Part shown: in pieces, positions 34,653 through 43,721 of the stretch | Numbering within the stretch: the first letter of the stretch is position 1 | Layout: every line of letters starts with the position of its first letter | Assembly: GCA_024695815.1 (NCBI GenBank) | Contig: JAILHK010000013.1 | Span: forward strand, 18,619 to 82,618 | Origin: Prevotella sp. | GTDB lineage: Bacteria > Bacteroidota > Bacteroidia > Bacteroidales > Bacteroidaceae | Direction: 5' to 3' | Length of the DNA: 64,000 nucleotides | Program-made: the position numbers and the translations under genes | Notes under the pieces: model-generated | What the model was told of the DNA's origin: nothing | The model's input: the letters and a program-made list of their open reading frames with translations, nothing else | Databases searched by the model: none

Positions 34653-35579
34653 TTAAATAAGCCTTTTATACCTAAAAAACCACCATGCAAGAGCCGAAAC
34701 GCCTACTGAAATAGCCATTGCAAAGAGGAAGCCAAAGTGGCTTGACTCCATGCCATTGATAAGGTTCATACCGAACAGAGAGGCTATCAGCGTGGGGAAC
34801 ATCATGATAATGGTCACTGAAGTCAGCGTACGCATCACGGTATTCATGTTGTTATTGATAATCGACTGATAGGTATCCATCGTCGACTCAAGGATATTCG
34901 AATAGATATTGGTGGTTTCGCGGGCCTGCGTCATCTCGATGTTGACGTCCTCAATCAGGTCGGCATCAAGTTCGTCAATCTGCAGTTTAAACTTCAGTTT
35001 AGACAGCAGGGTCTCATTGCCACGGATAGATGTCTGGAAATACGTGAGCGAATCCTGCAGACGGCTCAGTCCTATCAGACTTTCGTTGTTCACCTCCTTG
35101 TCGAGGTTTCGCTTGGCTTTATCTATCAGCAGGTTGATTTGCTTCAGGCGCTTCAGATACCACACCGCGCTGGAAAGGAACAAACGGAAAATCATGTCCA
35201 CATGGTCTGTGAAACCATCATTGCGCTTCTGCTGATAGGAAACGAAGTCTATCATCATGTTGGTCTCGTAGTAGCACACGGTAATCGTGACGTCGCGCTT
35301 GTGGATAATACCCAGAGGCACCGTGGTATAGGGTGTGCGCGAACGCACCTCCTTGACGTAGGGAATACGCAAGATGATGAGCATCCATCCGTCATCGTAT
35401 TCATAACGGGCACGCTCGTCGGTATCGCTGATGTCTGAAATAAAATAATCGGGTATGCCAAAGCGCTCTTCCAACTCGCGCTGGTCTTCGTCTGTTGGAC
35501 ACGTCACCTGTATCCAGCAATTAGGCTGCCACTCCTGCAGTTGGCTCAGCCCCTCTGTTGTGTTCCAATAGGTCTTCAT
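34653..35579 (-). CDS. corA: CorA family divalent cation transporter
   Basis: 308 residues from ATG 35579 (MKTYWNTTEGL); the open frame extends 16 codons further to 35627 but those residues are unlike the family. An N-terminal alpha/beta cytoplasmic domain is followed by a long helix (TQARETTNIYSNILESTMDTY) and two C-terminal membrane helices. The pore signature FGMNL (GMN) follows the first helix (VTIIMMFPTLIASLFGMNLI). It forms pentameric Mg2+/Co2+ channels. The Bacteroidetes form has the extracellular loop INGMESSHFG. The promoter is about 190 bases upstream, leaving an unusually long leader. Confidence 0.93.
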   Translation of the reverse strand: MKTYWNTTEGLSQLQEWQPNCWIQVTCPTDEDQRELEERFGIPDYFISDISDTDERARYEYDDGWMLIILRIPYVKEVRSRTPYTTVPLGIIHKRDVTITVCYYETNMMIDFVSYQQKRNDGFTDHVDMIFRLFLSSAVWYLKRLKQINLLIDKAKRNLDKEVNNESLIGLSRLQDSLTYFQTSIRGNETLLSKLKFKLQIDELDADLIEDVNIEMTQARETTNIYSNILESTMDTYQSIINNNMNTVMRTLTSVTIIMMFPTLIASLFGMNLINGMESSHFGFLFAMAISVGVSALAWWFFRYKRLI

Positions 35580-35774
35580 ATTGCTAATCCGTTTGATAAT
35601 ACCACAAGTACGAAAGCGCGAAAGCACTCGTGTACATGGATAGTTTTACGAAAATGATTTAGCGGCAAAGGGATTAGCAGCCTTGTCGCTATCCCCCGCC
35701 ATTACGAATTGTAATTGTCCGCCGGGTAATCGTCCATAATTTTGTTGATAATTGGTTTAACGACTGCAAAGGTA
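35580..35774 (-). promoter_or_regulatory. corA promoter and long 5' leader
   Basis: TACCTTTG on the minus strand at 35774-35767 sits ~185 bases before the corA start, leaving a ~180-nt leader. It holds a possible hairpin near the start codon (CACGAGT..ACTTGTG with a GCTTTCGCGCTTTC loop region). A Mg2+-responsive role is possible by analogy with other magnesium transporter genes, but I see no recognised M-box or YkoK pattern. The divergent nadB promoter lies just to the right. Confidence 0.4.
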
Positions 35775-35837
35775 CGAGAAAAAAAGTAAAAAACACACAA
35801 ATTGCGGAAATTATTTGCCTTTTTTTTTATTAAACAA

Positions 35838-35866
35838 TTGTTTCTCAATTATTATGCGTACCTTTG
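35838..35866 (+). promoter_or_regulatory. nadB promoter
   Basis: TTG at 35838-35840, 18-base spacer, TACCTTTG at 35859-35866; leader of about 22 nt to the ATG at 35893. Confidence 0.75.
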
Positions 35867-35892
35867 CAGTGTTTTTAAAAACAAAGAAGAGC

Positions 35893-37482
35893 ATGGTCTA
35901 TAAATACGACTTTCTTATTATTGGTTCAGGAGTAGCGGGCATGAGTTATGCCCTAAAGGTAGCACGCGCCAACAAAGGTAAAGTGTGCATGATTTGCAAA
36001 ACAACACTTGACGAAGCCAACACCTCGTTTGCACAGGGCGGCGTGGCGTCGGTTACCAACCTGCTGGTCGACAACTTTGACAAGCACATTGAAGACACCA
36101 TGATAGCAGGCGACTATATTTCTGATCGCGCTGCCGTGGAACAGGTGGTTAGAAACGCACCCAAACAGATTAAAGAGCTGGTAAACTGGGGCGTAAACTT
36201 CGATAAGAAGGAAGATGGAAACTTCGATCTGCACCGCGAAGGCGGACACTCGGAATTCCGCATTCTGCACCATGCCGACGATACCGGAGCAGAGATTCAG
36301 CGCGGTCTGATGGAAGCTGTGCGCAACAATCCTAACATTGACATCAAGGAAAACCACTTTGCCGTTGAGATTATCACACAGCACCACCTGGGTGCCAAGG
36401 TGACACGACGCACACCATATATTAACTGTTATGGTGCATACGTGCTGAACCCAGAGACAGAGAAAGTGGATACATATCTGGCAAAGGTCACCGTGATGTG
36501 TACTGGCGGATGCGGTGCTGTTTATCAGACGACCACCAACCCCGTGATTGCCACTGGCGATGGCGAGGCCATGGTCTATCGTGCAAAAGGTACGGTGGCC
36601 GACATGGAGTTTGTGCAGTTCCACCCCACAGCCCTCTACTCGCCCGGAGAGACCCACCCTGCCTTCCTTATCACTGAAGCCATGCGCGGCTATGGCGGCA
36701 TATTGCGTCTGCCAAACGGCGAGAGCTTCATGGAGAAATACGACGAGCGTCTGTCGTTGGCGCCACGCGACATTGTGGCTCGCGCCATCGATAAAGAGAT
36801 GAAGATTCACGGATTGGATCACGTCTGTCTGGACGTGACACATAAGGATCCTGCCGAGACGCGCCGTCACTTCCCCAATATCTACCAGAAGTGCCTGTCT
36901 ATGGGCATCGACATCACCACCGACTATATTCCCGTGCGCCCCGCAGCCCACTACATGTGCGGTGGCATCAAGGTGGATTTGAATGGTTGCTCAAGCATCG
37001 AACGTCTCTACGCCATCGGCGAGTGTTCTTGCACTGGTCTGCACGGTGGCAACCGTCTGGCGTCTAACTCACTTATCGAGGCTGTGGTCTATGCCGATGC
37101 GGCTGCCAAACACTCACTGGAGCATGTGGACCTCTACGACTTCAACGAGAAAGTGCCCGAATGGAACGACGAGGGTACGCTGACCAACGAAGAGAAGGTG
37201 CTCATCACTCAATCTGTAAAAGAGGTCGGGGAAATCATGTCGAACTATGTAGGTATCGTGCGTTCAGACCTTCGTCTGCATCGTGCATGGGTGCGCCTTG
37301 ACACACTCTATGAAGAGACCGAGAACCTGTTTAAACGCGTGAAAGCCACAAAGGACATCTGCGAACTGCGCAACATGATCAACGTGGGCTACCTGATTAC
37401 TCGTTTTGCCCTTGAGCGCAAAGAAAGCCGAGGTCTGCACTACACCATCGACTATCCGGCTCATGCCTACGACAAAGAATAA
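35893..37482 (+). CDS. nadB: L-aspartate oxidase
   Basis: 529 residues from ATG 35893 (MVYKYDFLIIGSGVAGMSYA); the frame is open to 35815 but that segment includes the promoter. It oxidises aspartate to iminoaspartate, the first step of de novo NAD synthesis, using FAD. FAD-binding GSGVAGM near residue 11, NTSFAQGGVASV, EGGHSEFRILHHADDTGAEI, the active-site region EFVQFHPTALY, PRDIVARAID, and the second FAD region RPAAHYMCGGIKVDLNG..LYAIGECSCTGLHGGNRLASNSLIE (quoted in parts). The C-terminal helical domain is complete. nadA and nadC are not in the window. A bidirectional terminator follows. Confidence 0.97.
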   Translation: MVYKYDFLIIGSGVAGMSYALKVARANKGKVCMICKTTLDEANTSFAQGGVASVTNLLVDNFDKHIEDTMIAGDYISDRAAVEQVVRNAPKQIKELVNWGVNFDKKEDGNFDLHREGGHSEFRILHHADDTGAEIQRGLMEAVRNNPNIDIKENHFAVEIITQHHLGAKVTRRTPYINCYGAYVLNPETEKVDTYLAKVTVMCTGGCGAVYQTTTNPVIATGDGEAMVYRAKGTVADMEFVQFHPTALYSPGETHPAFLITEAMRGYGGILRLPNGESFMEKYDERLSLAPRDIVARAIDKEMKIHGLDHVCLDVTHKDPAETRRHFPNIYQKCLSMGIDITTDYIPVRPAAHYMCGGIKVDLNGCSSIERLYAIGECSCTGLHGGNRLASNSLIEAVVYADAAAKHSLEHVDLYDFNEKVPEWNDEGTLTNEEKVLITQSVKEVGEIMSNYVGIVRSDLRLHRAWVRLDTLYEETENLFKRVKATKDICELRNMINVGYLITRFALERKESRGLHYTIDYPAHAYDKE

Positions 37483-37560
37483 GAAAAGTTTCGAGCAGAA
37501 TCAGAAATGGTTCTAAAGAAAAGGAAAACAAGTCTGAGAAATCAGAAATAGAACATAAAA

Positions 37561-37596
37561 GAAAGAGCGACAACCAGCATGGTGTGTCGCTCTTTC
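37561..37596. terminator. Bidirectional terminator between nadB and the DKNYY gene
   Basis: Perfect 12-bp stem GAAAGAGCGACA (37561-37572) with TGTCGCTCTTTC (37585-37596), 12-base loop, between two convergent genes. It is 78 bases after nadB and 7 bases after the DKNYY stop. Confidence 0.85.
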
Positions 37597-37603
37597 ACGT
37601 TAT

Positions 37604-38131
37604 TTATTCAATTTTTTTACCCTTGTAATATACATCATAGGAGTCTTCACCATAGCCATCACCTGTATATTTAAAGGTTAACGCCATGGCACCATCGACC
37701 TTCTGGCCATAGTAGAACACCGTGAAGGAGTCCTTTGCATAGCCTCCACCCAGCTCTTTAAATGATTGTGCATGCGCATCCAACTTCTTGTTGCCATAAT
37801 AGACGTTGAACTTTGTCTTATAGTAACCGCGATGCGATGGCGGAAGTTCTTCGTTACGCCCTTGATTACGCCAGCTGCTGGGCTCTTTCAATCGGAACGA
37901 AGAAGGGTCTACATTCTCCAACACACGGCCATCCATATAGACATTGTACCTATCCTTGGCATAGCCACAACCCAAATCACGGAAGGTACGAGCATCGGCA
38001 TACTTCAACAACGCATGACCAAAATAGACGTGTCCGCGGTCTATCTCATAGTGCTGAGCACTGGCAAACAAGCAAAAGCCTGTCATTACTAACAGCAAAA
38101 GCGATTTGCGAAAAACAGATGTTTGAGTCAT
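37604..38131 (-). CDS. Secreted DKNYY-repeat protein
   Basis: 175 residues with a signal peptide (RKSLLLLVMTGFCLFASAQ). The mature protein is built of short repeats with the DKNYY-family pattern: A-x-T/S-F-[KR]-x-L-G-x-G-Y-A/G-K/E-D-x-[FY]-x-V-Y-[YM]-x-G-[KR]-x-[LV], seen at FRDLGCGYAKDRYNVYMDG, FKELGGGYAKDSFTVFYYG and FKYTGDGYGEDSYDVYYKG. Proteins with this repeat are thought to fold into a beta-rich, possibly propeller-like structure; the biological role is unknown. Probably periplasmic. A TATCTTTG -7 box lies on the minus strand at 38168-38161, about 30 bases upstream. Confidence 0.88.
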   Translation of the reverse strand: MTQTSVFRKSLLLLVMTGFCLFASAQHYEIDRGHVYFGHALLKYADARTFRDLGCGYAKDRYNVYMDGRVLENVDPSSFRLKEPSSWRNQGRNEELPPSHRGYYKTKFNVYYGNKKLDAHAQSFKELGGGYAKDSFTVFYYGQKVDGAMALTFKYTGDGYGEDSYDVYYKGKKIE

Positions 38132-38185
38132 AATCTTATAGTTTTAAATGGTTGATGGTGCAAAGATAAGGAATATCAACAAAAA

Positions 38186-38230
38186 AAGAATAGGAATTTC
38201 CGCATAACTATGGAGGAAATCCCTATTCTT
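38186..38230 (-). terminator. Intrinsic terminator of alaS
   Basis: Outer 9-bp stem AAGAATAGG (38186-38194) with CCTATTCTT (38222-38230) and an inner helix of AATTTCC with GGAAAT. A T-run follows on the minus strand. It lies 23 bases past the alaS stop and overlaps the upstream flank of the DKNYY promoter. Confidence 0.85.
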
Positions 38231-38252
38231 TAGAATATTTAACTAGGCTGTT

Positions 38253-40916
38253 TTAGAGGTTTGCCAGTTCAACAACCTTATCAACAGCAGCACTGAGTCC
38301 GTCAACGCTCTTACCGCCAGCCTGTGCAAAGTGAGGCTGACCACCGCCACCACCCTGGATGAGCTTAGCAGCTTCGCGAACCATCTGACCAGCATTCAAC
38401 TTGTGGTCGGCCACCATGTCGTCGCTCATCATGATAGAAAGCTGTGGCTTATTGTCAGCATGCGTTCCAAGTACGCAAAGCAGAGAACCCTCGACTGCGG
38501 CGCGAACCTTGAAGACCAAGTCCTTGGCAGCAGCAGGAGCCATGGGCAGCACGGCAGAAACAACCTTCACACCATTGATATCACGGGCCTTCTCAACCAA
38601 CTGCTTGGCAGCGCGCTCTACAGCCTGAGCCTGGAAGCTCTCAATCTCTTTCTTCATAGAGTCGTGCTCCTCGATATACTTACGGATTACGCCCTGGAGG
38701 TCCTTGGCATTGTTGAAGAACGACTTCACAGCACGGAGCATATCCTCGGTCTGGTACAACAGTTCCTCGCACTCCTTACCGGTCTTGGCTTCGATACGAC
38801 GAATGCCGGCAGCAACGCTGCTCTCTGAGACAATCTTGAAGAAACCGATACGACCTGTGCTGCTGGCATGAACACCACCACAGAACTCGCATGAGGGACC
38901 GAAGCGAACCACACGCACCTTGTCGCCATACTTCTCGCCAAAGAGGGCGATGGCGCCAAGTTTCTTGGCCTCATCGAAAGGCATATCGCGATGCTCATCG
39001 AGAGGAATATCCTGACGAATCATGTCGTTGACCATACGCTCTACCTCGCGAATCTGCTCGTCGGTAACCTTCTCGAAGTGTGAGAAGTCGAAACGCAGCG
39101 TGTCAGGGCTTACAAAAGAACCCTTCTGCTCAACATGGTCGCCCAGTACCTGCTTCAACGCATAGTCAAGCAGGTGAGTTGCTGTATGATTAGCGGCAGA
39201 GGCATCACGCTTGTCGGTATCAACACAAGCCATGAACTGTGCAGCAGTATCCTTAGGCAACTGCTTCACGATATGTACGCTCTGACCATTCTCTCGCTTG
39301 GTGTCGATAATCTCGATGGTCTCATTCTCTGAAACCAGTACGCCCTGGTCGCCTACCTGTCCACCCATCTCACCATAGAAAGGTGTGTTGTCGAGAACCA
39401 GCTCATAGAACTCGTTCTTTTTCTGTGTCACCTTACGATAGCGCAGGATGCGACACTCGTATTCAGTAAAGTCATAACCAACGAACTGCTGTTCGCCTGC
39501 TGCCAGCTCAACCCAATCAGAGTTCTCGACAGCAGCGGCATTACGAGCGCGGTCTTTCTGCTTCTGCATCTCGGCATTGAACTGCTCTTCGTTGACGGTG
39601 AAGCCGTTCTCACGACAGATCAGTTCGGTGAGGTCGAGAGGGAAACCATAGGTATCAAACAGACGGAACGCCTGAACGCCATCCAGCTCTTTCTTACCTT
39701 CAGCCTTCAACTGCTCCATAGCGTCATTCAGCATGCCAATACCTTTCTCCAGTGTACGCAGGAACGAGTCTTCTTCTTCCTTCATCACCTTGGCAATCAA
39801 GGTCTGCTGAGCCTTCAACTCGGGGAAAGCATCGCCCATCTCCTGAACAAGTGTAGGCAGGAGCTTATAGAGGAAAGCCTCTTTCTGTCCGAGGAAGGTG
39901 TAAGCGTAACGTACGGCACGGCGCAAGATACGACGAATAACGTAGCCGGCCTTTGCGTTTGAAGGCAACTGGCCGTCGGCGATAGAGAAGGCAACAGCAC
40001 GCAGGTGGTCGGCACAAACACGCATTGCCACGTTGATATCGTCTTGCTCCTTGCTGATAGGATTCTCTGTCTCTTCCTCGAATGTAAAGTATTTCAATCC
40101 TGTAATCTGCTGTTCGGTCTTGATGATGGGCTGGAACACGTCTGTGTCATAGTTAGAGTGCTTGCCCTGCATCATACGAACCAAACGCTCGAAGCCCATA
40201 CCGGTGTCAATAACATTCATTGACAGGGGCTCCAACGAGCCGTCGGCCTTACGGTTGAACTGCATGAACACGATGTTCCAAATCTCAATAACCTGAGGAT
40301 CGTCCTGGTTCACCAGCTCACGACCACTCTTGCCACTGGCTTTGCGCTGCTCGGGGGTACGAGAGTCAACGTGAATCTCAGAACAGGGGCCACAGGGACC
40401 GGTGTCGCCCATTTCCCAGAAGTTATCGTGCTTATTACCATTGATGATATGATCGACAGGCACGTGCTTAGCCCAGTATTTTGCAGCCTCATCATCGCGA
40501 GGAATATTTTCCTCAGGAGAACCTTCGAACACGGTGACATAAAGATCTTCTGGATTCAGTTTCAGAACATCTACGAGATATTCCCATGCCATGTCGATGG
40601 CACCCTCTTTGAAGTAGTCACCAAAGCTCCAGTTGCCCAGCATCTCGAACATGGTGTGGTGGTAGGTGTCATGTCCTACTTCCTCCAAGTCATTGTGCTT
40701 ACCAGAAACACGCAAGCACTTCTGTGTATCCGCTCGACGGCGAGGCTCTGGGTCGCGTGTACCCAGGATAATATCTTTCCACTGGTTCATACCAGCGTTG
40801 GTAAACATCAACGTTGGGTCGTCTTTAATCACCATTGGTGCAGAAGGCACAATGGCATGCTGTTTCGACTCAAAAAAATTCTTAAACGAGTCGCGAATCT
40901 CTTTAGCGGTCATCAT
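38253..40916 (-). CDS. alaS: Alanyl-tRNA synthetase
   Basis: 887 residues, the usual length for bacterial AlaRS. Class II catalytic core with motif 1 region [23 protein letters not shown], motif 2 region [39 protein letters not shown] (quoted in parts: [13 protein letters not shown] and [15 protein letters not shown]), and motif 3 [16 protein letters not shown]. The editing domain has the zinc motif HTATHLL and CEFCGGVH, and the C-terminal C-Ala domain ends with [15 protein letters not shown]. All parts are complete. ATG at 40916 or the next codon. It is divergent from merR across a 110-base gap that contains the merR promoter. Confidence 0.98.
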   Translation of the reverse strand: MMTAKEIRDSFKNFFESKQHAIVPSAPMVIKDDPTLMFTNAGMNQWKDIILGTRDPEPRRRADTQKCLRVSGKHNDLEEVGHDTYHHTMFEMLGNWSFGDYFKEGAIDMAWEYLVDVLKLNPEDLYVTVFEGSPEENIPRDDEAAKYWAKHVPVDHIINGNKHDNFWEMGDTGPCGPCSEIHVDSRTPEQRKASGKSGRELVNQDDPQVIEIWNIVFMQFNRKADGSLEPLSMNVIDTGMGFERLVRMMQGKHSNYDTDVFQPIIKTEQQITGLKYFTFEEETENPISKEQDDINVAMRVCADHLRAVAFSIADGQLPSNAKAGYVIRRILRRAVRYAYTFLGQKEAFLYKLLPTLVQEMGDAFPELKAQQTLIAKVMKEEEDSFLRTLEKGIGMLNDAMEQLKAEGKKELDGVQAFRLFDTYGFPLDLTELICRENGFTVNEEQFNAEMQKQKDRARNAAAVENSDWVELAAGEQQFVGYDFTEYECRILRYRKVTQKKNEFYELVLDNTPFYGEMGGQVGDQGVLVSENETIEIIDTKRENGQSVHIVKQLPKDTAAQFMACVDTDKRDASAANHTATHLLDYALKQVLGDHVEQKGSFVSPDTLRFDFSHFEKVTDEQIREVERMVNDMIRQDIPLDEHRDMPFDEAKKLGAIALFGEKYGDKVRVVRFGPSCEFCGGVHASSTGRIGFFKIVSESSVAAGIRRIEAKTGKECEELLYQTEDMLRAVKSFFNNAKDLQGVIRKYIEEHDSMKKEIESFQAQAVERAAKQLVEKARDINGVKVVSAVLPMAPAAAKDLVFKVRAAVEGSLLCVLGTHADNKPQLSIMMSDDMVADHKLNAGQMVREAAKLIQGGGGGQPHFAQAGGKSVDGLSAAVDKVVELANL

Positions 40917-41026
40917 TGTTTCTATACTTTATATACAATTTGGGTGCAAAATTACAAAAAAATGGCGAATAAACGATGACGAATTAAGAATTATTTCGTA
41001 TCTTTGCAAACAAATGAAGATGTATT

Positions 41027-41377
41027 ATGGCACTGAATCTTAACAAAAACCTGAAGTTGTACTATTCCATTAAGGAAGTGGCTGAAATGTTCGACCTTAA
41101 TGAGAGTACATTGCGCTATTGGGAAACCGAGTTCCCCCATTTGAAACCTAAGACGATGGGGCCTAACAAAATTCGCCAATATTCAGAAAAAGACATCAAA
41201 CAAATCAAGTTGATTTACAATCTGGTCAAGGAGCGTGGATTCAAGATATCTGCTGCCAAAAGCATTATCAACAACAACCGTGACGGTGCAGACAAGACTG
41301 CTGATATTCTGGCGCGACTTGTCAGTGTAAAAGAAGATTTGCAAGCCTTAAAAAAGCAATTGGACGGACTCCAGTAG
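41027..41377 (+). CDS. MerR family transcriptional regulator
   Basis: 116 residues. An N-terminal winged helix-turn-helix of MerR type (YYSIKEVAEMFDLNESTLRYWETEFPHLKPKT at residues 12-43) carries the conserved LRYWE, followed by IRQYSEKDIKQIKLIYNLVKERGF. A C-terminal dimerisation coiled coil follows (SVKEDLQALKKQLDGL). No ligand-binding domain is present, so it is one of the short MerR-like proteins often near alaS or peptidase genes in Bacteroidetes. TATCTTTG at 40999-41006 is the -7 box, giving a leader of about 16 nt. Its stop codon lies in the loop of its own terminator hairpin. Confidence 0.93.
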   Translation: MALNLNKNLKLYYSIKEVAEMFDLNESTLRYWETEFPHLKPKTMGPNKIRQYSEKDIKQIKLIYNLVKERGFKISAAKSIINNNRDGADKTADILARLVSVKEDLQALKKQLDGLQ

Positions 41378-41397
41378 AGTTCGTCCAATTGCTTTTT
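41351..41397 (+). terminator. Terminator overlapping the 3' end of the merR coding region
   Basis: 16-bp stem AAAAAGCAATTGGACG (41351-41366) with CGTCCAATTGCTTTTT (41382-41397). The left arm encodes the last codons (KKQLDG) and the TAG stop is in the loop. It can also stop the convergent RelA/SpoT transcript, whose gene ends 5 bases on. Confidence 0.9.
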
Positions 41398-41401
41398 ATA
41401 C

Positions 41402-43675
41402 CTACATAATCTGTGAAATTTCTTTCAAGTCGTCTATTTCCTTCAGACTGCTGATAATCGATTTCACATCGTCTCGATCATGAACCTTTAGGTCTATCCA
41501 TCCTTCGAAGATGCCGTCTTCTGTGGTGAAGGTCAACTTGCGAATATCCACATTCAACTGATTGGAAATGACCTGAGTAACCTCATTCACCAATCCTCTA
41601 CGATCAATACCTCCCAAGCGAATCGTAGCATCAAAGAACAGATTCTTGTGCATATCCCATTTAGCATCCAGGATGCGGTTGCCATAGCTAGCCTTCAACT
41701 TATTGGCTACAGGGCAGGCACGCTTATGAATCTCAATAAGGTTCTGATTGTCTATATAGCCCAAAGCATCATCGCCCGGAATGGGATGACAACATGTGGG
41801 GAAGATATATTGTTTGATATTCTGAGCAGTGATATAAATAGGTTTCTTTCTGTTGAACTTCTCGGGAACGATAAAGAGTTCAGGCTGGTCATTAACAGCC
41901 TTCTTGGCCTTAACGAAAGGCACATACTTACGCCATCCGCCATTACTCTCGCTCTTTGACTTGTGTTTGCCATTAAGCTCGTCCACATCCTCGTCACCAA
42001 GAATGATGCGTTTCTCTCCCATAGCCAGGAAGAAGGGTTCGCGGCGGGTGAAGTCGTGCAAGTGCATCAGTTGGTCAATATGACTTTGATTAGACTCGAA
42101 GCCATTCTTCTTAAACCAGTCGTCAAGCAGTTCCTCACCTTTCTTCTGCACCTCGCGATTGTCTCTGCGCAGGATAGCCTGAATCTTTGCCTTTGCCTTT
42201 GCCGTAGAAACGAAATTGATCCACGAAGGCTGTACACGTTGTGACTTAGAGGTCAGGATTTCCACCTGGTCTCCGCTATTCAAGCGATGACTCAGAGGCA
42301 CCAGCTTATGGTTGACCTTGGCACCAATACAATGCGAGCCTAAGAACGTATGGATAGAGAAGGCAAAGTCAAGCACTGTGCACTCGGCAGGCATCGTCTT
42401 AATCTCACCCTTTGGCGTGAAGACAAAAATCTCGCTTGCAAAAAGATTCAGCTTGATAGAATCGATAAAGTCCATCGCGTCTGGCTGTGGATCGTCAAGT
42501 ATCTCCTTGATGGTACGAAGCCATTCGTTCAACTCGTTTTCATCCTCACTGTATTCGCCATCCTCCTGCTCACCTTCTTTGTATTTCCAATGAGCTGCCA
42601 AACCTTGTTCGGCAATTTCGTCCATTCGTTCTGAACGAATCTGCACTTCTATCCAATGGCCCTCCTTTGACATCAGGGTGACGTGCAACGCCTGATAGCC
42701 ATTTGCTTTAGGATGGCTCACCCAGTCTCGCAGACGATCGGGATGACTCTCGTATATCTTGCCTAATTCTACATAGATATTAAAGCACTCACGAGCTTCC
42801 GCCTCCTTACTTGATGCTTTAAAGATGATACGCACAGCCAGGATGTCATAGACCTCCTCGAACGTGACATGCTTCTTCTGCATCTTGTTCCAGATAGAAT
42901 AAGGCGTCTTGATGCGCTCCTTGATCTGGTATTGCACGCCCATGCGTTTCAACATGTCCTCAATAGGAGCCGTAAACAGGTCGAACGACTGATGACGCGT
43001 CTTATAAGTCTCGGCCAACTTATGTTCGATGGTGGCATACTCCTCTGGATGTTCAAACTTGAAACTAAGATTTTCAAGTTCCGACTTTATCTTATAGAGT
43101 CCCAATCGATGAGCCAATGGCGCATAGAGATAGAGTGTCTCGCCAGCAATCTTATACTGCTTATTGGCCGGCTGCGATTCCAACGTACGCATATTGTGAA
43201 GACGGTCGGCAATCTTTATCAGAATGACACGAATATCCTCACTCATCGTGAGCAGCAGCTTCTTAAAGTTCTCTGCCTGTGCAGACGCTTTCTCACCAAA
43301 GATACCACCACTGATTTTGGTCAGCCCGTCAACAATCTGGGCAATCTTTGGACCAAACATATTGGAGATATCCTCTACCGTATAGTCGGTATCCTCTACG
43401 ACATCATGCAGCAAGGCAGCGCAGATGCTGGTAGAACCCAATCCAATCTCCGAACACACAATCTGTGCAACGGCAATGGGATGCATAATATAAGGTTCGC
43501 CCGACAAACGACGTACGCCCTTATGAGCCTGACGTGCAAAGTTGAATGCTTTTGCAATCAGGTCAACCTTCTTACGATGGCGCGAGTTCAAGTAGTTATT
43601 TATCAAGCGGTCATAGGCCTCGTTGATCATCTGATCATCGGCCTCTTCGCGTCGCATCATCTCTTCATCATCCAT
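41402..43675 (-). CDS. Bifunctional RelA/SpoT (p)ppGpp synthetase/hydrolase
   Basis: 757 residues. N-terminal HD hydrolase domain with the intact metal motif AALLHDVVEDTDYTVEDI near residue 85 and KIADRLHNMRTLE near 155. The synthetase domain follows with YSIWNKMQKKHVTFEEVYDILAVRI and GYQALHVTLMSKEGHWIEVQIRS. Then a TGS domain (IFVFTPKGEIKTMPAECTVLDFAFSIH) and a C-terminal ACT domain (GGIDRRGLVNEVTQVISNQLNVDIRKL). With both catalytic domains apparently intact it should make and destroy the alarmone of the stringent response. Last gene of parA-parB-DUF5683-transglycosylase-rel, 46 bases after the previous gene. Confidence 0.96.
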   Translation of the reverse strand: MDDEEMMRREEADDQMINEAYDRLINNYLNSRHRKKVDLIAKAFNFARQAHKGVRRLSGEPYIMHPIAVAQIVCSEIGLGSTSICAALLHDVVEDTDYTVEDISNMFGPKIAQIVDGLTKISGGIFGEKASAQAENFKKLLLTMSEDIRVILIKIADRLHNMRTLESQPANKQYKIAGETLYLYAPLAHRLGLYKIKSELENLSFKFEHPEEYATIEHKLAETYKTRHQSFDLFTAPIEDMLKRMGVQYQIKERIKTPYSIWNKMQKKHVTFEEVYDILAVRIIFKASSKEAEARECFNIYVELGKIYESHPDRLRDWVSHPKANGYQALHVTLMSKEGHWIEVQIRSERMDEIAEQGLAAHWKYKEGEQEDGEYSEDENELNEWLRTIKEILDDPQPDAMDFIDSIKLNLFASEIFVFTPKGEIKTMPAECTVLDFAFSIHTFLGSHCIGAKVNHKLVPLSHRLNSGDQVEILTSKSQRVQPSWINFVSTAKAKAKIQAILRRDNREVQKKGEELLDDWFKKNGFESNQSHIDQLMHLHDFTRREPFFLAMGEKRIILGDEDVDELNGKHKSKSESNGGWRKYVPFVKAKKAVNDQPELFIVPEKFNRKKPIYITAQNIKQYIFPTCCHPIPGDDALGYIDNQNLIEIHKRACPVANKLKASYGNRILDAKWDMHKNLFFDATIRLGGIDRRGLVNEVTQVISNQLNVDIRKLTFTTEDGIFEGWIDLKVHDRDDVKSIISSLKEIDDLKEISQIM

Positions 43676-43721
43676 AGTATTCCCCCTTAACCTTATACCT
43701 TAATATATTATAATAGCAATA

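Noticed and set aside
35815..35892. Longer nadB start
   Set aside because: The extra codons overlap the promoter TTG-N18-TACCTTTG and do not resemble NadB; ATG at 35893 starts the FAD-binding fold.
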